From NCBI GenBank assembly GCA_019414665.1, contig DXLO01000003.1:61085-125084 (forward strand): a DNA stretch of 64,000 nt, given 5' to 3'. The position numbers were made by a program, and so were the translations under genes. Origin of the DNA: Bacteroides sp. GTDB taxonomy: Bacteria; Bacteroidota; Bacteroidia; Bacteroidales; Bacteroidaceae. Position 1 is the first letter of the stretch. The number at the start of each line of letters is the position of its first letter. The notes beneath the pieces were generated by a model, which ran no database searches, was not told where the DNA came from, and saw only the letters and a program-made list of their open reading frames with translations. Positions 9,254 to 17,317 of the stretch are shown here, in pieces.

Positions 9254-10909
9254 TTATCCCAGCAAACCGAATTTCTTCAAATCTTCGTCGACAGTGGTAA
9301 TGCCTCCTATCCCGAAGGTATCGACCAGTACTTTTGCCACATTCGGCGAAAGGAATGCAGGCAGTGTAGGGCCCAGATGAATGTTCTTCACGCCCAGACT
9401 CAGCAAGGCAAGCAGTACAATCACCGCCTTCTGTTCGTACCACGCGATATTATAGGTAATCGGCAGTTCGTTGATGTCGTTCAGCTGGAAGACTTCTTTC
9501 AGCTTCAGAGCGATAACGGCAAGCGAATAACTGTCGTTGCACTGACCGGCATCGAGCACACGCGGAATACCGTTTATATCGCCCAAAGGCAACTTGTTGT
9601 ATTTGTATTTTGCACATCCGGCAGTCAGGATAACCGTATCCTGCGGCAATGCCTTGGCAAAATCAGTATAATAATCGCGGCTCTTCATACGGCCGTCGCA
9701 TCCAGCCATCACCACAAAACGCCGGATAGCCCCACTCTTCACAGCTTCCACTACCTTATCGGCAAGCTGAAGAACCTGATTGTGCGCGAATCCACCGATA
9801 ATCTCCCCGGTTTCCAGTTCTACAGGCGGCTGGCACTGCTTGGCAAGCGCAATTACTTCCGAATAATCCTTATGTCCGTCGGCACCCGTTTCAATGTGCT
9901 TGCAACCCGGATATCCGGTCGAGTTTCCGGTAAACATACGATCCTTATATGTTGCATTCGAGAGCGGCGGCACAATACAGTTGGTTGTAAACACAATCGG
10001 ACCGTTGAACGCCGTAAACTCCTCACGCTGCTTCCACCACGCGTTTCCGTAGTTGCCAACAAAATGCTTGTACTTCTTGAAAGCAGGATAATAGTGTGCC
10101 GGAAGCATTTCGCTGTGCGTATATACATCCACTCCCGTTCCCTCAGTCTGTTTCAGCAAGTCTTCGATGTCATGCAAGTCGTGTCCGCTGATCAGAATAC
10201 CCGGATTCTTGCCCACCCCGATATTCACCTTTGTAATCTCCGGATTGCCGTAACGGGTCGTATTTGCCTCGTCGAGCAGTGCCATCACCTTGACACCCAT
10301 CTCTCCCGCCTGCATCACCTGCGCCACCCATTCGTCGGCTGTCAGTCCGCCGACAGCAATTTTCGCCAGTGCCGCCTGCATGAACGCATGAATTTCCCCG
10401 TTGCTATACCCCAGACGCATGGCATGTTCGTGATAAGCCGCCATACCTTTCAGACCGTAAACAAGCAGTTCTTTCAGCGAACGCAAGTCCTCGTTTGCCT
10501 CACGCAATACACCGACCGCAGCCGCTTTCTCCTCGAACGAGTCCTTTTCCCCCTTCCACTCCAGCTCGTCTACTCCGGGAAGTGCAATACCCCGCGCAGC
10601 AGCCTCAGCCTTCAGGTCATCACGCAGACCGATTCCTTTCTCTACCCGGCGTAAAATACTTTCATCGTCGAAATTGGCATTCGTAATGGTAGAAAACAAA
10701 GCATCCGTCACAAACGAATCGACTTCCGCCGACACCTTTACCGACTGCTCACGCAAAGCACTGGCAGCTACCGATACGCCTCTTACCGTAAAGAGCAGCA
10801 AATCCATATAACGTGCCGTACTGCTATTCTTTCCACACACACCTTTCAGCACACAGCCGGTTCCCTTGGCTGCCTCCTGACACTGATAGCAAAACATATT
10901 TCCTTCCAT
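9254..10909 (-). CDS. hcp: Hybrid cluster protein (hydroxylamine / nitric oxide reductase)
   Basis: Hcp is a cytoplasmic iron-sulfur enzyme that reduces hydroxylamine in vitro and, in enterobacteria, nitric oxide. The N-terminal cluster cysteines are C7, C10, C19 and C25 (MFCYQCQ...CVLKGVCGK). The hybrid-cluster ligands appear in [21 protein letters not shown] and GQCNDSYS. The 551-residue length fits the full-size anaerobe form. The start is at 10909; an internal ATG at 10897 is possible. It diverges from a Crp/Fnr regulator across 115 bases that contain a perfect palindrome. No separate Hcr reductase gene is nearby. Confidence 0.95.
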   Translation of the reverse strand: MEGNMFCYQCQEAAKGTGCVLKGVCGKNSSTARYMDLLLFTVRGVSVAASALREQSVKVSAEVDSFVTDALFSTITNANFDDESILRRVEKGIGLRDDLKAEAAARGIALPGVDELEWKGEKDSFEEKAAAVGVLREANEDLRSLKELLVYGLKGMAAYHEHAMRLGYSNGEIHAFMQAALAKIAVGGLTADEWVAQVMQAGEMGVKVMALLDEANTTRYGNPEITKVNIGVGKNPGILISGHDLHDIEDLLKQTEGTGVDVYTHSEMLPAHYYPAFKKYKHFVGNYGNAWWKQREEFTAFNGPIVFTTNCIVPPLSNATYKDRMFTGNSTGYPGCKHIETGADGHKDYSEVIALAKQCQPPVELETGEIIGGFAHNQVLQLADKVVEAVKSGAIRRFVVMAGCDGRMKSRDYYTDFAKALPQDTVILTAGCAKYKYNKLPLGDINGIPRVLDAGQCNDSYSLAVIALKLKEVFQLNDINELPITYNIAWYEQKAVIVLLALLSLGVKNIHLGPTLPAFLSPNVAKVLVDTFGIGGITTVDEDLKKFGLLG

Positions 10910-10947
10910 ATTCAGATAGTCATTAGTGATTTTTTATTAAGTTTGTG

Positions 10948-10955
10948 CAAAGATG
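10948..10955 (-). promoter_or_regulatory. Candidate -7 box of hcp
   Basis: CATCTTTG on the minus strand differs from TAnnTTTG by one base. It would place the start of transcription near 10943, so the palindrome at 10976-10993 would be centred about 41 bases upstream. Confidence 0.45.
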
Positions 10956-10975
10956 CCGCTTTCTGCCGGCAATAA

Positions 10976-10993
10976 CTGTAACCTATGTTACAG
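10976..10993. promoter_or_regulatory. Perfect palindrome, likely HcpR operator
   Basis: CTGTAAC-N4-GTTACAG is a perfect 18-base inverted repeat with the half-site geometry of Crp/Fnr-family operators. It lies between hcp and the divergent Crp/Fnr gene. Its centre is about 41 bases from the predicted hcp start of transcription, a standard activator position. Confidence 0.7.
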
Positions 10994-11024
10994 CCATTCT
11001 GAATAATCGTTAAATGAAGACTAA

Positions 11025-11642
11025 ATGAACGCCATACAACTTTTACAGCTTCCCTTATTTCAGGGCATATCCGAAGCGGCAGCCAGACAGTTGCTTGCCG
11101 AAGCTCCCAACAGTGTCCGTCGCTATAAAGAAGGCGACTTCATTGCCCGTCAGGGAGACCCCTGCCGCTCGCTCTATATATTATGTACAGGAAACGTACG
11201 TGCACAAATGGAAAATGCGGAAGGGAAACAAGTTACCATCGACCGGATAAGTGCTCCCGAAGTACTCGCTCCAGCCTTTATATTCGCATCGGAGAACCGC
11301 TTTCCGGTAAACATAGAGGTGCAGGAAAACTGTGAAGTACTTGTGCTCGACAAGAACTACTTTCTGGAATTCATGCACAGCCAGCCTGTCATCATGAAGA
11401 ATTTTATCGAAATGATTTCCGACCGCAGCCTTTTTCTAAGTAAAAAATTAAATGAATTCGCCCTGCAAAGCCTGAAGTCGCGTCTGCTGAATTACCTGAA
11501 AATCAACGGACGGATAGACAATCAGCAGGAAGTGGCTTTCATTTTGGGAGTGGCACGCCCTTCGCTGGCACGAGCCTTATCGGAGCTGATAGCCGAAAAG
11601 AAGGTCAGCATGAACGGAAAAGAAGCCATTATTACAGAATGA
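11025..11642 (+). CDS. Crp/Fnr family regulator, HcpR-like
   Basis: This 205-residue protein has an N-terminal cyclic-nucleotide-binding-type sensor domain (about residues 8-120), the long dimer helix and a C-terminal winged helix (EVAFILGVARPSLARALSELIAEKKV). No FNR-type N-terminal cysteine cluster is present. Divergence from hcp and the shared palindrome make it the likely regulator of hcp. HcpR of Porphyromonas gingivalis controls hcp in response to nitrosative stress and is the closest described analogue. Calling it HcpR is an inference from context, so no symbol is given. Confidence 0.85.
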   Translation: MNAIQLLQLPLFQGISEAAARQLLAEAPNSVRRYKEGDFIARQGDPCRSLYILCTGNVRAQMENAEGKQVTIDRISAPEVLAPAFIFASENRFPVNIEVQENCEVLVLDKNYFLEFMHSQPVIMKNFIEMISDRSLFLSKKLNEFALQSLKSRLLNYLKINGRIDNQQEVAFILGVARPSLARALSELIAEKKVSMNGKEAIITE

Positions 11643-11821
11643 CAGACAAGTCGTGCCGCATAATAAAATGACATGCTGATTTCTCCATTATCACAAAATT
11701 GGAGAGAGGATCAAGCCGGTTCCAAAAAATCAGAATCTCACCGCTTCTACGGAATCCAGATAGACAGCCATTCCTTTCGCCAAGAAACATTATTCATAAA
11801 ACAGAACACAATCGTATCACA

Positions 11822-11845
11822 GCGAGAAACTTTCTCGCCTGTTTT
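11822..11845 (+). terminator. Possible terminator downstream of the HcpR-like gene
   Basis: GCGAGAA and TTCTCGC pair around a three-base loop, followed by CTGTTTTAAT. It lies about 180 bases past the stop codon, so the assignment is tentative. Confidence 0.45.
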
Positions 11846-12159
11846 AATAGCACAATGCCATGAGTAATCCGTTTCATTTAAAAGAAATTCCAGAGGCAAA
11901 AACAGGAAATTTCAACCTGATTCCTGCTTCAAAATAAAACATGCCGAAACTTCGAATAAAATAACAGGATGTTTTACCCCAAACATCAGCATCTTTCTGA
12001 GGAAACAACAGGTCATTTTCACCTCCAAAAGCTTTAACATAAAGGTCGTTTTTAACTATTACAGGGATTTAGCCTGCAAAAATCCGAAGCAGATACAGGT
12101 TTGTCATTAACATTTCTCTCTATTTACAGGAAGAATTACGGACTTCCATGCCAGACAAA

Positions 12160-12190
12160 TTTGTCGGAATACCGTAAAATCGTATATTTG
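12160..12190 (+). promoter_or_regulatory. Promoter of the TPR-HTH gene
   Basis: TTTG at 12160-12163, 19 bases, then TATATTTG at 12183-12190 is a full match to the Bacteroidetes housekeeping promoter. The start codon at 12210 follows 19 bases later. Confidence 0.85.
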
Positions 12191-12209
12191 CACAGCCAAA
12201 AGAAATGCA

Positions 12210-13742
12210 ATGAAGAAAACAGCTTACTTCCTGCTGTTGCTTCTGCTGATAGGAGCATGCGGTTGCCGCAACCGGAAAACATCCTACCCTCCCCTGATCA
12301 GACAGGCGGAGTACTGGGCAGAAGCTTGTCCGGACAGTGCCATTGCCTGTCTGGACTCGATCGACGCATCCTTGCAGGAACTGACGGAAGAAGAACGGAT
12401 GTACTGCCACATGCTACGAATCAAAGCCGAAGACAAACTCTATATTCCGCACACCTCCGATTCACTGATAAACCGCATAGTCCGCTTCTACGAGCAGCAA
12501 GGAGATGACCGGAGGCTGGCGGAAGCACTTTACTACAAGGCAGGAGTGTACCGCGACTGCAACGAACCATCAAGGGCAATACGTACATACCTGAGTGCAG
12601 CCGAGGTGGGCTGCAACCACGATACGCTGAACGGTCGCATCTACGGACAACTGGCGGCCCTGTATGCTTATCAAAAAGCATACCACGAAAGCATGAAAGC
12701 TTTACGGCAGGCATTGGTATATAACATAAAATGCGATGGTTATCTGGGAATTGCCTACAGCTGGAGAGATATGGCACGAATATTCGACCGGCAGTACAAT
12801 CCGGACAGCGCAGAAGTGTATTACAGCAAGGCATACAACCTGATGAAAGAAAAAGGATTCACCAGACCGGCATATGGTGTACTGAGCGAATGGGCCGACT
12901 TCAGTTACGCACAAGGAAGGCATAATACGGCAAAAGCATTTGCCTATAAAATATTGGGTGACCATTTCGATGAATTAGCAGCTTTAGTACTTGCCAAATA
13001 TTATTGGCAGAAAAACAATCTAGATTCTGCCTTATTCTATTCGGTTGAGGCATTACAGACAAATGACATTTACCATCACCGCACAGCCTATGGCATATTG
13101 AAGGAAATAGCACTCTCACAAGGCAAACAGGAAGATGCACACCGTTACGCCCGCTGCTATCGGGAGGTGTCCGACTCCATCAGCAGAATGACACGTACAG
13201 AAGCGACAGTACGCATCAATCACGAGGCAGAAAAACTTGATCTGCTCTCGCACATGAAAAGGCTACGGCATATACTGGCGCTGGCACTAATTATACTGGT
13301 GGCAGGAATGATTTATATGGGCAGGAATATCCGTGCCCGCCGCAAAGAGCCACAAAAGGATGAGGCGCATATAATAACCGAAAATCAGCATGAGGAGGAA
13401 AACCTAACACCCTCGACTGCCAGACAATCTTTTGCTGCATTCCTCTCCGTAACACGCAGTTCAGAACTGACTGATGAATACTGGCAACAGCTGACGGAGG
13501 CCATAAACAAGGCTTATCCTGACTTTACATCCAGACTGTATCAGTACTACCCGAAACTCTCCTCGCACGAACTCCGTGTCTGCTGCCTGACAAAGATAGG
13601 CATGTCACGCACGCAGATGGCAGAACTGCTGAGCCACTCGGTTTCATCCATCAGCAATACCCTGAGCCGGTTGTACACAAAGATAACCGGAGAAAAAGGC
13701 AGCGTGCAAAAAATGACCGAGTTCTTATATAAATTGGTATAA
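12210..13742 (+). CDS. Membrane-spanning TPR regulator with C-terminal helix-turn-helix
   Basis: This 510-residue protein starts with a signal peptide ending in a lipobox-like IGAC (Cys17). TPR-like helical repeats follow (about residues 80-330), then one membrane segment (about 353-371) and a cytoplasmic tail. The tail ends in a LuxR-like helix-turn-helix (MSRTQMAELLSHSVSSISNT, from residue 465). The layout suggests periplasmic sensing coupled to DNA binding in one chain, a type common in Bacteroides. The signal is unknown. The next gene on the strand is an outer-membrane barrel protein, the most likely target. It has its own strong promoter. Confidence 0.8.
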   Translation: MKKTAYFLLLLLLIGACGCRNRKTSYPPLIRQAEYWAEACPDSAIACLDSIDASLQELTEEERMYCHMLRIKAEDKLYIPHTSDSLINRIVRFYEQQGDDRRLAEALYYKAGVYRDCNEPSRAIRTYLSAAEVGCNHDTLNGRIYGQLAALYAYQKAYHESMKALRQALVYNIKCDGYLGIAYSWRDMARIFDRQYNPDSAEVYYSKAYNLMKEKGFTRPAYGVLSEWADFSYAQGRHNTAKAFAYKILGDHFDELAALVLAKYYWQKNNLDSALFYSVEALQTNDIYHHRTAYGILKEIALSQGKQEDAHRYARCYREVSDSISRMTRTEATVRINHEAEKLDLLSHMKRLRHILALALIILVAGMIYMGRNIRARRKEPQKDEAHIITENQHEEENLTPSTARQSFAAFLSVTRSSELTDEYWQQLTEAINKAYPDFTSRLYQYYPKLSSHELRVCCLTKIGMSRTQMAELLSHSVSSISNTLSRLYTKITGEKGSVQKMTEFLYKLV

Positions 13743-13805
13743 TTTCTCCATTTCAACACTCAAGTATAGCTATTTTATTCCACTGAATATCAGCAATTTG
13801 CAAAA

Positions 13806-13824
13806 TGTGAACAAATTGTGAACA
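13806..13824 (+). promoter_or_regulatory. Tandem direct repeat upstream of the barrel gene
   Basis: TGTGAACA occurs at 13806-13813 and again at 13817-13824. The 11-base spacing puts both copies on the same face of the helix. They sit about 30-50 bases before the predicted -7 box, where an activator would bind. Confidence 0.5.
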
Positions 13825-13854
13825 TTGTTTTTTCGGCAAAAAGCACTTTTCCCA

Positions 13855-13862
13855 TACATTTG
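13855..13862 (+). promoter_or_regulatory. -7 box of the outer-membrane barrel gene
   Basis: TACATTTG matches TAnnTTTG. The -33 region is a T-run without TTTG, which fits an activator-dependent promoter. The 5' leader would be about 80 bases. Confidence 0.6.
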
Positions 13863-13950
13863 ATTCTACAAATTTGTTCTTCTCCAAACGAAAGAACATA
13901 TCCTGATACTGCAAGTTAACCAAACGATTATTCAACATAACACATTTTTT

Positions 13951-16239
13951 ATGAATAAAACCGGATTATTAATAATGTTATTGGCATTATTGGGCAACTC
14001 TATGCAAGCGCAGAATAAATTATACGGGACAGTAGAAAACAACGGAAAGCCATTGCCCTATGTAACAGTCCGCCTGCTAGAAACTGATTCAACTTTTGTT
14101 TCAGGAGTTACCACAGATACATTGGGGAAATATGTCTTCAGCAATATAGAGAAAGGAAACTATTTAGTAGCTCTCAGCTCAATCGGCTATAAGCCAGCGT
14201 TCATCCAGATAAAAATGTCTGATAAAAATTTAAAAGTTCCTCTTGTCACACTGGAAACAGAAAACGTTGTACTCGGAGAAGTTGTGATAAAAGGCAGTTC
14301 ATTTATACGTAAAGATGATCATGTATTGGTGATTCCGGACAAACAGCAGGTGAAACATGCCTCAACGGGATATGACTTACTATATAACCTGATGATTCCA
14401 AGCATTGAAGTGAACAAACGTACAGGAACAGTATCCACTTTCGGCGGTGAAGTCAGTCTGTATATCAATGGGGAGAAAGCCGATTACCGAGATGTGCAAA
14501 GCCTCCGCCCTCGTGATATAGAGAATGTGGAATATTATGATGTCCCCACAGGTAAGTATGCCAATGATGTAGCCGCCATCAATTATATTGTAAAGAAACG
14601 TCAGTCGGGAGGTTATATATTTGCCGATGGTAAACAAACAATCGGATATATGGCTGGTGACTATAATATAGGAGGAAAAGTGGATCATGGCAATACCAGT
14701 TATTCTTTCTGGGGTGGGCATACAATGCAGAAATATAAAGGAAGTATAGTAGATAAAAACGAAACTATTCTTTTTCCTGACTATACTGTTTATCGGAATA
14801 GGGAAACCACAGCTGGAAATTATCGGAACAATCAACAGTATATGCAGTTTAAGGTAAGTAATGTTAATAAGAAACGTAATCTTTCCGCTCAAATAGCATT
14901 GGTACGTAATGAAACTCCTTCCGATGAAAATTATGGCTTGTTAGATTATTCGGGACATTATACTTACAGCACTCGTTCCACTGACAGCAAGCAAGAGCAG
15001 AATTTAAGTCCATCGCTCCGTCTGTTCGGTGACTTCAATATAGGAAAGAACCAAACATTAGAGTTTACTGCCAAAGGAAGCTATACTCAGAATGACTATA
15101 CAAGACAATATACGGAAAATGAAAATAATTCGTTGAGTGATGTAAAAGAAGACCTTTATTCTTTTAACTTCTCTGCCAATTATAATATCAAATTGCAGCA
15201 TCAGAATTCTTTTGGTGTTGATATCAGGCATTACCATAACATAACATCTTCTACTTATGCTGGAGATTATTCCTCTTGGCAACATTTATGGACAGGAGAA
15301 AGTATGTTTATGCTTAATTATTCCCAACGATTTGGCAAGCATTTCACTATGATATTAAGACCCGGGCTTTCATGGATGAATTATAAATTGCATACGGAAG
15401 ACGTACGTCGCTATTGTTCATTAAAGACTAGTTCCAGATTCAGTTATCAGTTCAATAAAAAGCAACAATTGACCTTAGCAGCTGATGCAGGAGTTAATCA
15501 ACCGGATATTAGTTATATGAATAATGTAGACCAAACCGTTGATTTTCTTCAAATAAAACGAGGCAATCCATTCTTAGATGATATGCAGCTTTACAATATC
15601 AGTTTACTTTATAATGGGGTGTTTGGTAAACTTAATGTAGTAGGTGGACCGGGATATTCCATATATACCCATAATGTATCTCCAATATATTATTTAGAAG
15701 GAGATAAATTGATTGGAAGTTACCGCTCAGATGGTAACATTTATGGCTTAGGGATAATATTAAATATTTCTTATCATGTAACAGATAATTTAAGAACAAA
15801 ACTAGCATTTAAGTATTTAAATGTTCAAACTCGTAAAAACTATAATATTAATTTAGACTCATACAGTGCCATACTTGATATAAATTACTTTCTAAAAGAT
15901 TTTTCAATTAATTTGTTTGGAAAAATCCCAACTAAAAAGATTGAAACTACAACTTTAATAGTTACTAAATCTCCCGCGACTTATGGTGCGTCCGTAAGCT
16001 GGAGTCATAAAGGCTGGTATATCGAAGCAGGAACAGAGAACCCTTTCACCAGACACAGCCGATACCGCGAACATGCAGATTACGGAGTATACCTGTATAA
16101 TCAGGTACAGACCAGCCGCATCTACCAGCGTACAGGTTACGTGAAACTTGCCTATACTTTCGATTTCGGACGGAAGACTTCGCGCGACAAGAACGATGTA
16201 GACCGAAGCATCAACTCGGCTATCATGAAAGTCAACTAA
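13951..16239 (+). CDS. TonB-receptor-like outer-membrane beta-barrel protein
   Basis: This 762-residue protein has a signal peptide (to about residue 20), a CarboxypepD_reg-like domain (about 24-105, including KLYGTVENNGKPLPYVTV) and a plug-like region (about 115-215, LRPRDIENVEYYDVPTG). A long beta-barrel with alternating aromatic strands follows. It fits the outer-membrane beta-barrel family (OMP_b-brl_3) often found beside TPR-HTH regulators. No SusD-like lipoprotein follows, so this is not a classic glycan-uptake pair, and its ligand is unknown. The barrel region is very AT-rich, but the last ~270 bases return to the GC level of the neighbours. Confidence 0.8.
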   Translation: MNKTGLLIMLLALLGNSMQAQNKLYGTVENNGKPLPYVTVRLLETDSTFVSGVTTDTLGKYVFSNIEKGNYLVALSSIGYKPAFIQIKMSDKNLKVPLVTLETENVVLGEVVIKGSSFIRKDDHVLVIPDKQQVKHASTGYDLLYNLMIPSIEVNKRTGTVSTFGGEVSLYINGEKADYRDVQSLRPRDIENVEYYDVPTGKYANDVAAINYIVKKRQSGGYIFADGKQTIGYMAGDYNIGGKVDHGNTSYSFWGGHTMQKYKGSIVDKNETILFPDYTVYRNRETTAGNYRNNQQYMQFKVSNVNKKRNLSAQIALVRNETPSDENYGLLDYSGHYTYSTRSTDSKQEQNLSPSLRLFGDFNIGKNQTLEFTAKGSYTQNDYTRQYTENENNSLSDVKEDLYSFNFSANYNIKLQHQNSFGVDIRHYHNITSSTYAGDYSSWQHLWTGESMFMLNYSQRFGKHFTMILRPGLSWMNYKLHTEDVRRYCSLKTSSRFSYQFNKKQQLTLAADAGVNQPDISYMNNVDQTVDFLQIKRGNPFLDDMQLYNISLLYNGVFGKLNVVGGPGYSIYTHNVSPIYYLEGDKLIGSYRSDGNIYGLGIILNISYHVTDNLRTKLAFKYLNVQTRKNYNINLDSYSAILDINYFLKDFSINLFGKIPTKKIETTTLIVTKSPATYGASVSWSHKGWYIEAGTENPFTRHSRYREHADYGVYLYNQVQTSRIYQRTGYVKLAYTFDFGRKTSRDKNDVDRSINSAIMKVN

Positions 16240-16245
16240 AATCAT

Positions 16246-16288
16246 AGGCTGCTATGGAACACTTCCTGCTGGTATTCTATAGCAGCCT
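16246..16288. terminator. Hairpin between convergent genes
   Basis: Perfect 10-base arms AGGCTGCTAT (16246-16255) and ATAGCAGCCT (16279-16288) close a 23-base loop. No strong T-run follows on either side. It lies between the stops of the barrel gene and the convergent small zinc-ribbon gene. Confidence 0.5.
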
Positions 16289-16312
16289 CACCAATTTATT
16301 CTCAAACCCTTT

Positions 16313-16519
16313 TCAATAGCGGACCAGTTTCTTCGGATTCCCGTGCCATGAACAGCCCAGACAGAATACTTCGCTCACATCGAATCCGTCGAGCGACTCT
16401 TCCGGATTTTTAGGTATGACCTCTCCTCCCTCAACAACGTATACCAGACGACGGTCGCCTGCTTCATTCTTTACATACATGGCAGCAATCTTACACTGCG
16501 GACAAAGCATTTTTCTCAT
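16313..16519 (-). CDS. Small zinc-ribbon-like protein
   Basis: This 68-residue protein has two CxxC pairs, CPQC near the start and CLGC near residue 54 (VFCLGCSW), a spacing that suggests one zinc-ribbon site. The middle is acidic. I do not recognise a named family; it looks like a conserved hypothetical of Bacteroidales. A good -7 box upstream supports expression. The start could be Met1 (16519) or Met4 (16510). Confidence 0.65.
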   Translation of the reverse strand: MRKMLCPQCKIAAMYVKNEAGDRRLVYVVEGGEVIPKNPEESLDGFDVSEVFCLGCSWHGNPKKLVRY

Positions 16520-16547
16520 TTCTCTATGCTGATTTTTATTAACTTTA

Positions 16548-16555
16548 CAAAAATA
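16548..16555 (-). promoter_or_regulatory. -7 box of the small zinc-ribbon gene
   Basis: TATTTTTG on the minus strand matches TAnnTTTG and lies 28 bases before the start codon. Confidence 0.55.
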
Positions 16556-16668
16556 TAAGATAGAAACAAAAAAAGAACAGTTGTGGTTCTTTTAACAAAA
16601 GAAAATTCAGCAAACCGGCATATATTCATATTGAAAAGCTTTATTTTGCAGAAATTATTTTAAGACGC

Positions 16669-17241
16669 ATGAACAATACAACGCTCTATATTAAAAACAT
16701 GGTGTGCTACCGCTGTATTATGGTGGTAGAAGACTTGCTTGCCAAACTGGGCTTTACACCCTTGCATGTTGAGCTGGGAAAGGCTATCATACAGGAAACT
16801 GTCGGAAAAGCCGAACTGGAACATATCCGGCAAACGTTACAGTCTGTGGGATTTGAACTGATAGACGACAAACGCAACAGGCTGATAGAGCAAATCAAGC
16901 AGGAAATTATCCGGCTGGTACATAGCCAAAACGGTGAACTTAAAACAACTCTGTCGGACTTTCTTGCCGACAGGCTTCATCACGATTACAGCTCCTTAAG
17001 CAAACTGTTTTCGGAAACCAATGGCATTACAATAGAAAAATACTTCATTTCACAAAAAATAGAGCGCGTAAAGGAACTACTTGTGTATGATGAACTCTCA
17101 CTGAACGAAATCGCTTTCCTGCTAAATTATTCGAGTACGGCTCATCTTAGCCGGCAGTTTAAAGAAGTGACCGGCACTACTCCTAGCGAATTCAAAAAAC
17201 AAAAGATCCAATTACGCAAAGGACTGGATGAAATCGTATAA
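16669..17241 (+). CDS. HMA-AraC fusion regulator, probable copper sensor
   Basis: The 190-residue protein joins a heavy-metal-associated (HMA) domain to an AraC-type DNA-binding domain. Residues 4-70 carry the metal motif CYRC (Cys13 and Cys16) and the HMA-like ending VGFELIDD. Residues about 95-180 carry the two helix-turn-helices (LNEIAFLLNYSSTAHLSRQFKEVTGTTPSEFKKQ). The copA gene starts 76 bases downstream on the same strand, so it probably senses Cu(I) and controls the exporter; this is inference. Many AraC proteins have a sugar- or ligand-binding N-terminus, so the metallochaperone-like sensor is the odd part. Confidence 0.85.
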   Translation: MNNTTLYIKNMVCYRCIMVVEDLLAKLGFTPLHVELGKAIIQETVGKAELEHIRQTLQSVGFELIDDKRNRLIEQIKQEIIRLVHSQNGELKTTLSDFLADRLHHDYSSLSKLFSETNGITIEKYFISQKIERVKELLVYDELSLNEIAFLLNYSSTAHLSRQFKEVTGTTPSEFKKQKIQLRKGLDEIV

Positions 17242-17284
17242 ATCATATCCATAATTTTATAACATACACAATGGTCTGCCGGTG

Positions 17285-17292
17285 TATCTTTG
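17285..17292 (+). promoter_or_regulatory. -7 box of copA
   Basis: TATCTTTG matches TAnnTTTG and overlaps the longer possible reading frame from 17282. It therefore supports translation from 17318. The -33 region is poor (no TTTG), as expected for an activated promoter. Confidence 0.6.
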
Positions 17293-17317
17293 CGCCAGAA
17301 TCAAAAAGAAAAGAACA

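Larger units (their letters stand above)
11643..12209. other. Gene-poor interval
   Basis: No convincing gene is seen in these 567 bases; the longest frame (64 codons from 11673) looks like nothing known. The interval holds a hairpin at 11822-11838 and, at its right end, the promoter of the TPR-HTH gene. The rest is AT-rich without visible structure. Confidence 0.6.

Noticed and set aside
9377..10654. Plus-strand 425-codon frame opposite hcp
   Set aside because: It mirrors the hcp codons, has no domain similarity and no start signal.
11673..11867. 64-codon frame downstream of the HcpR-like gene
   Set aside because: No recognisable family, no -7 box, and composition like non-coding DNA.
13753..13938. 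Minus-strand 61-codon frame between the TPR-HTH and barrel genes
   Set aside because: It covers the promoter and tandem repeat of the barrel gene and resembles no protein.
13951..16239. Polysaccharide utilisation locus
   Set aside because: There is no SusD-like lipoprotein or glycosidase beside the barrel protein, and the GH38 gene at 2572 stands apart.
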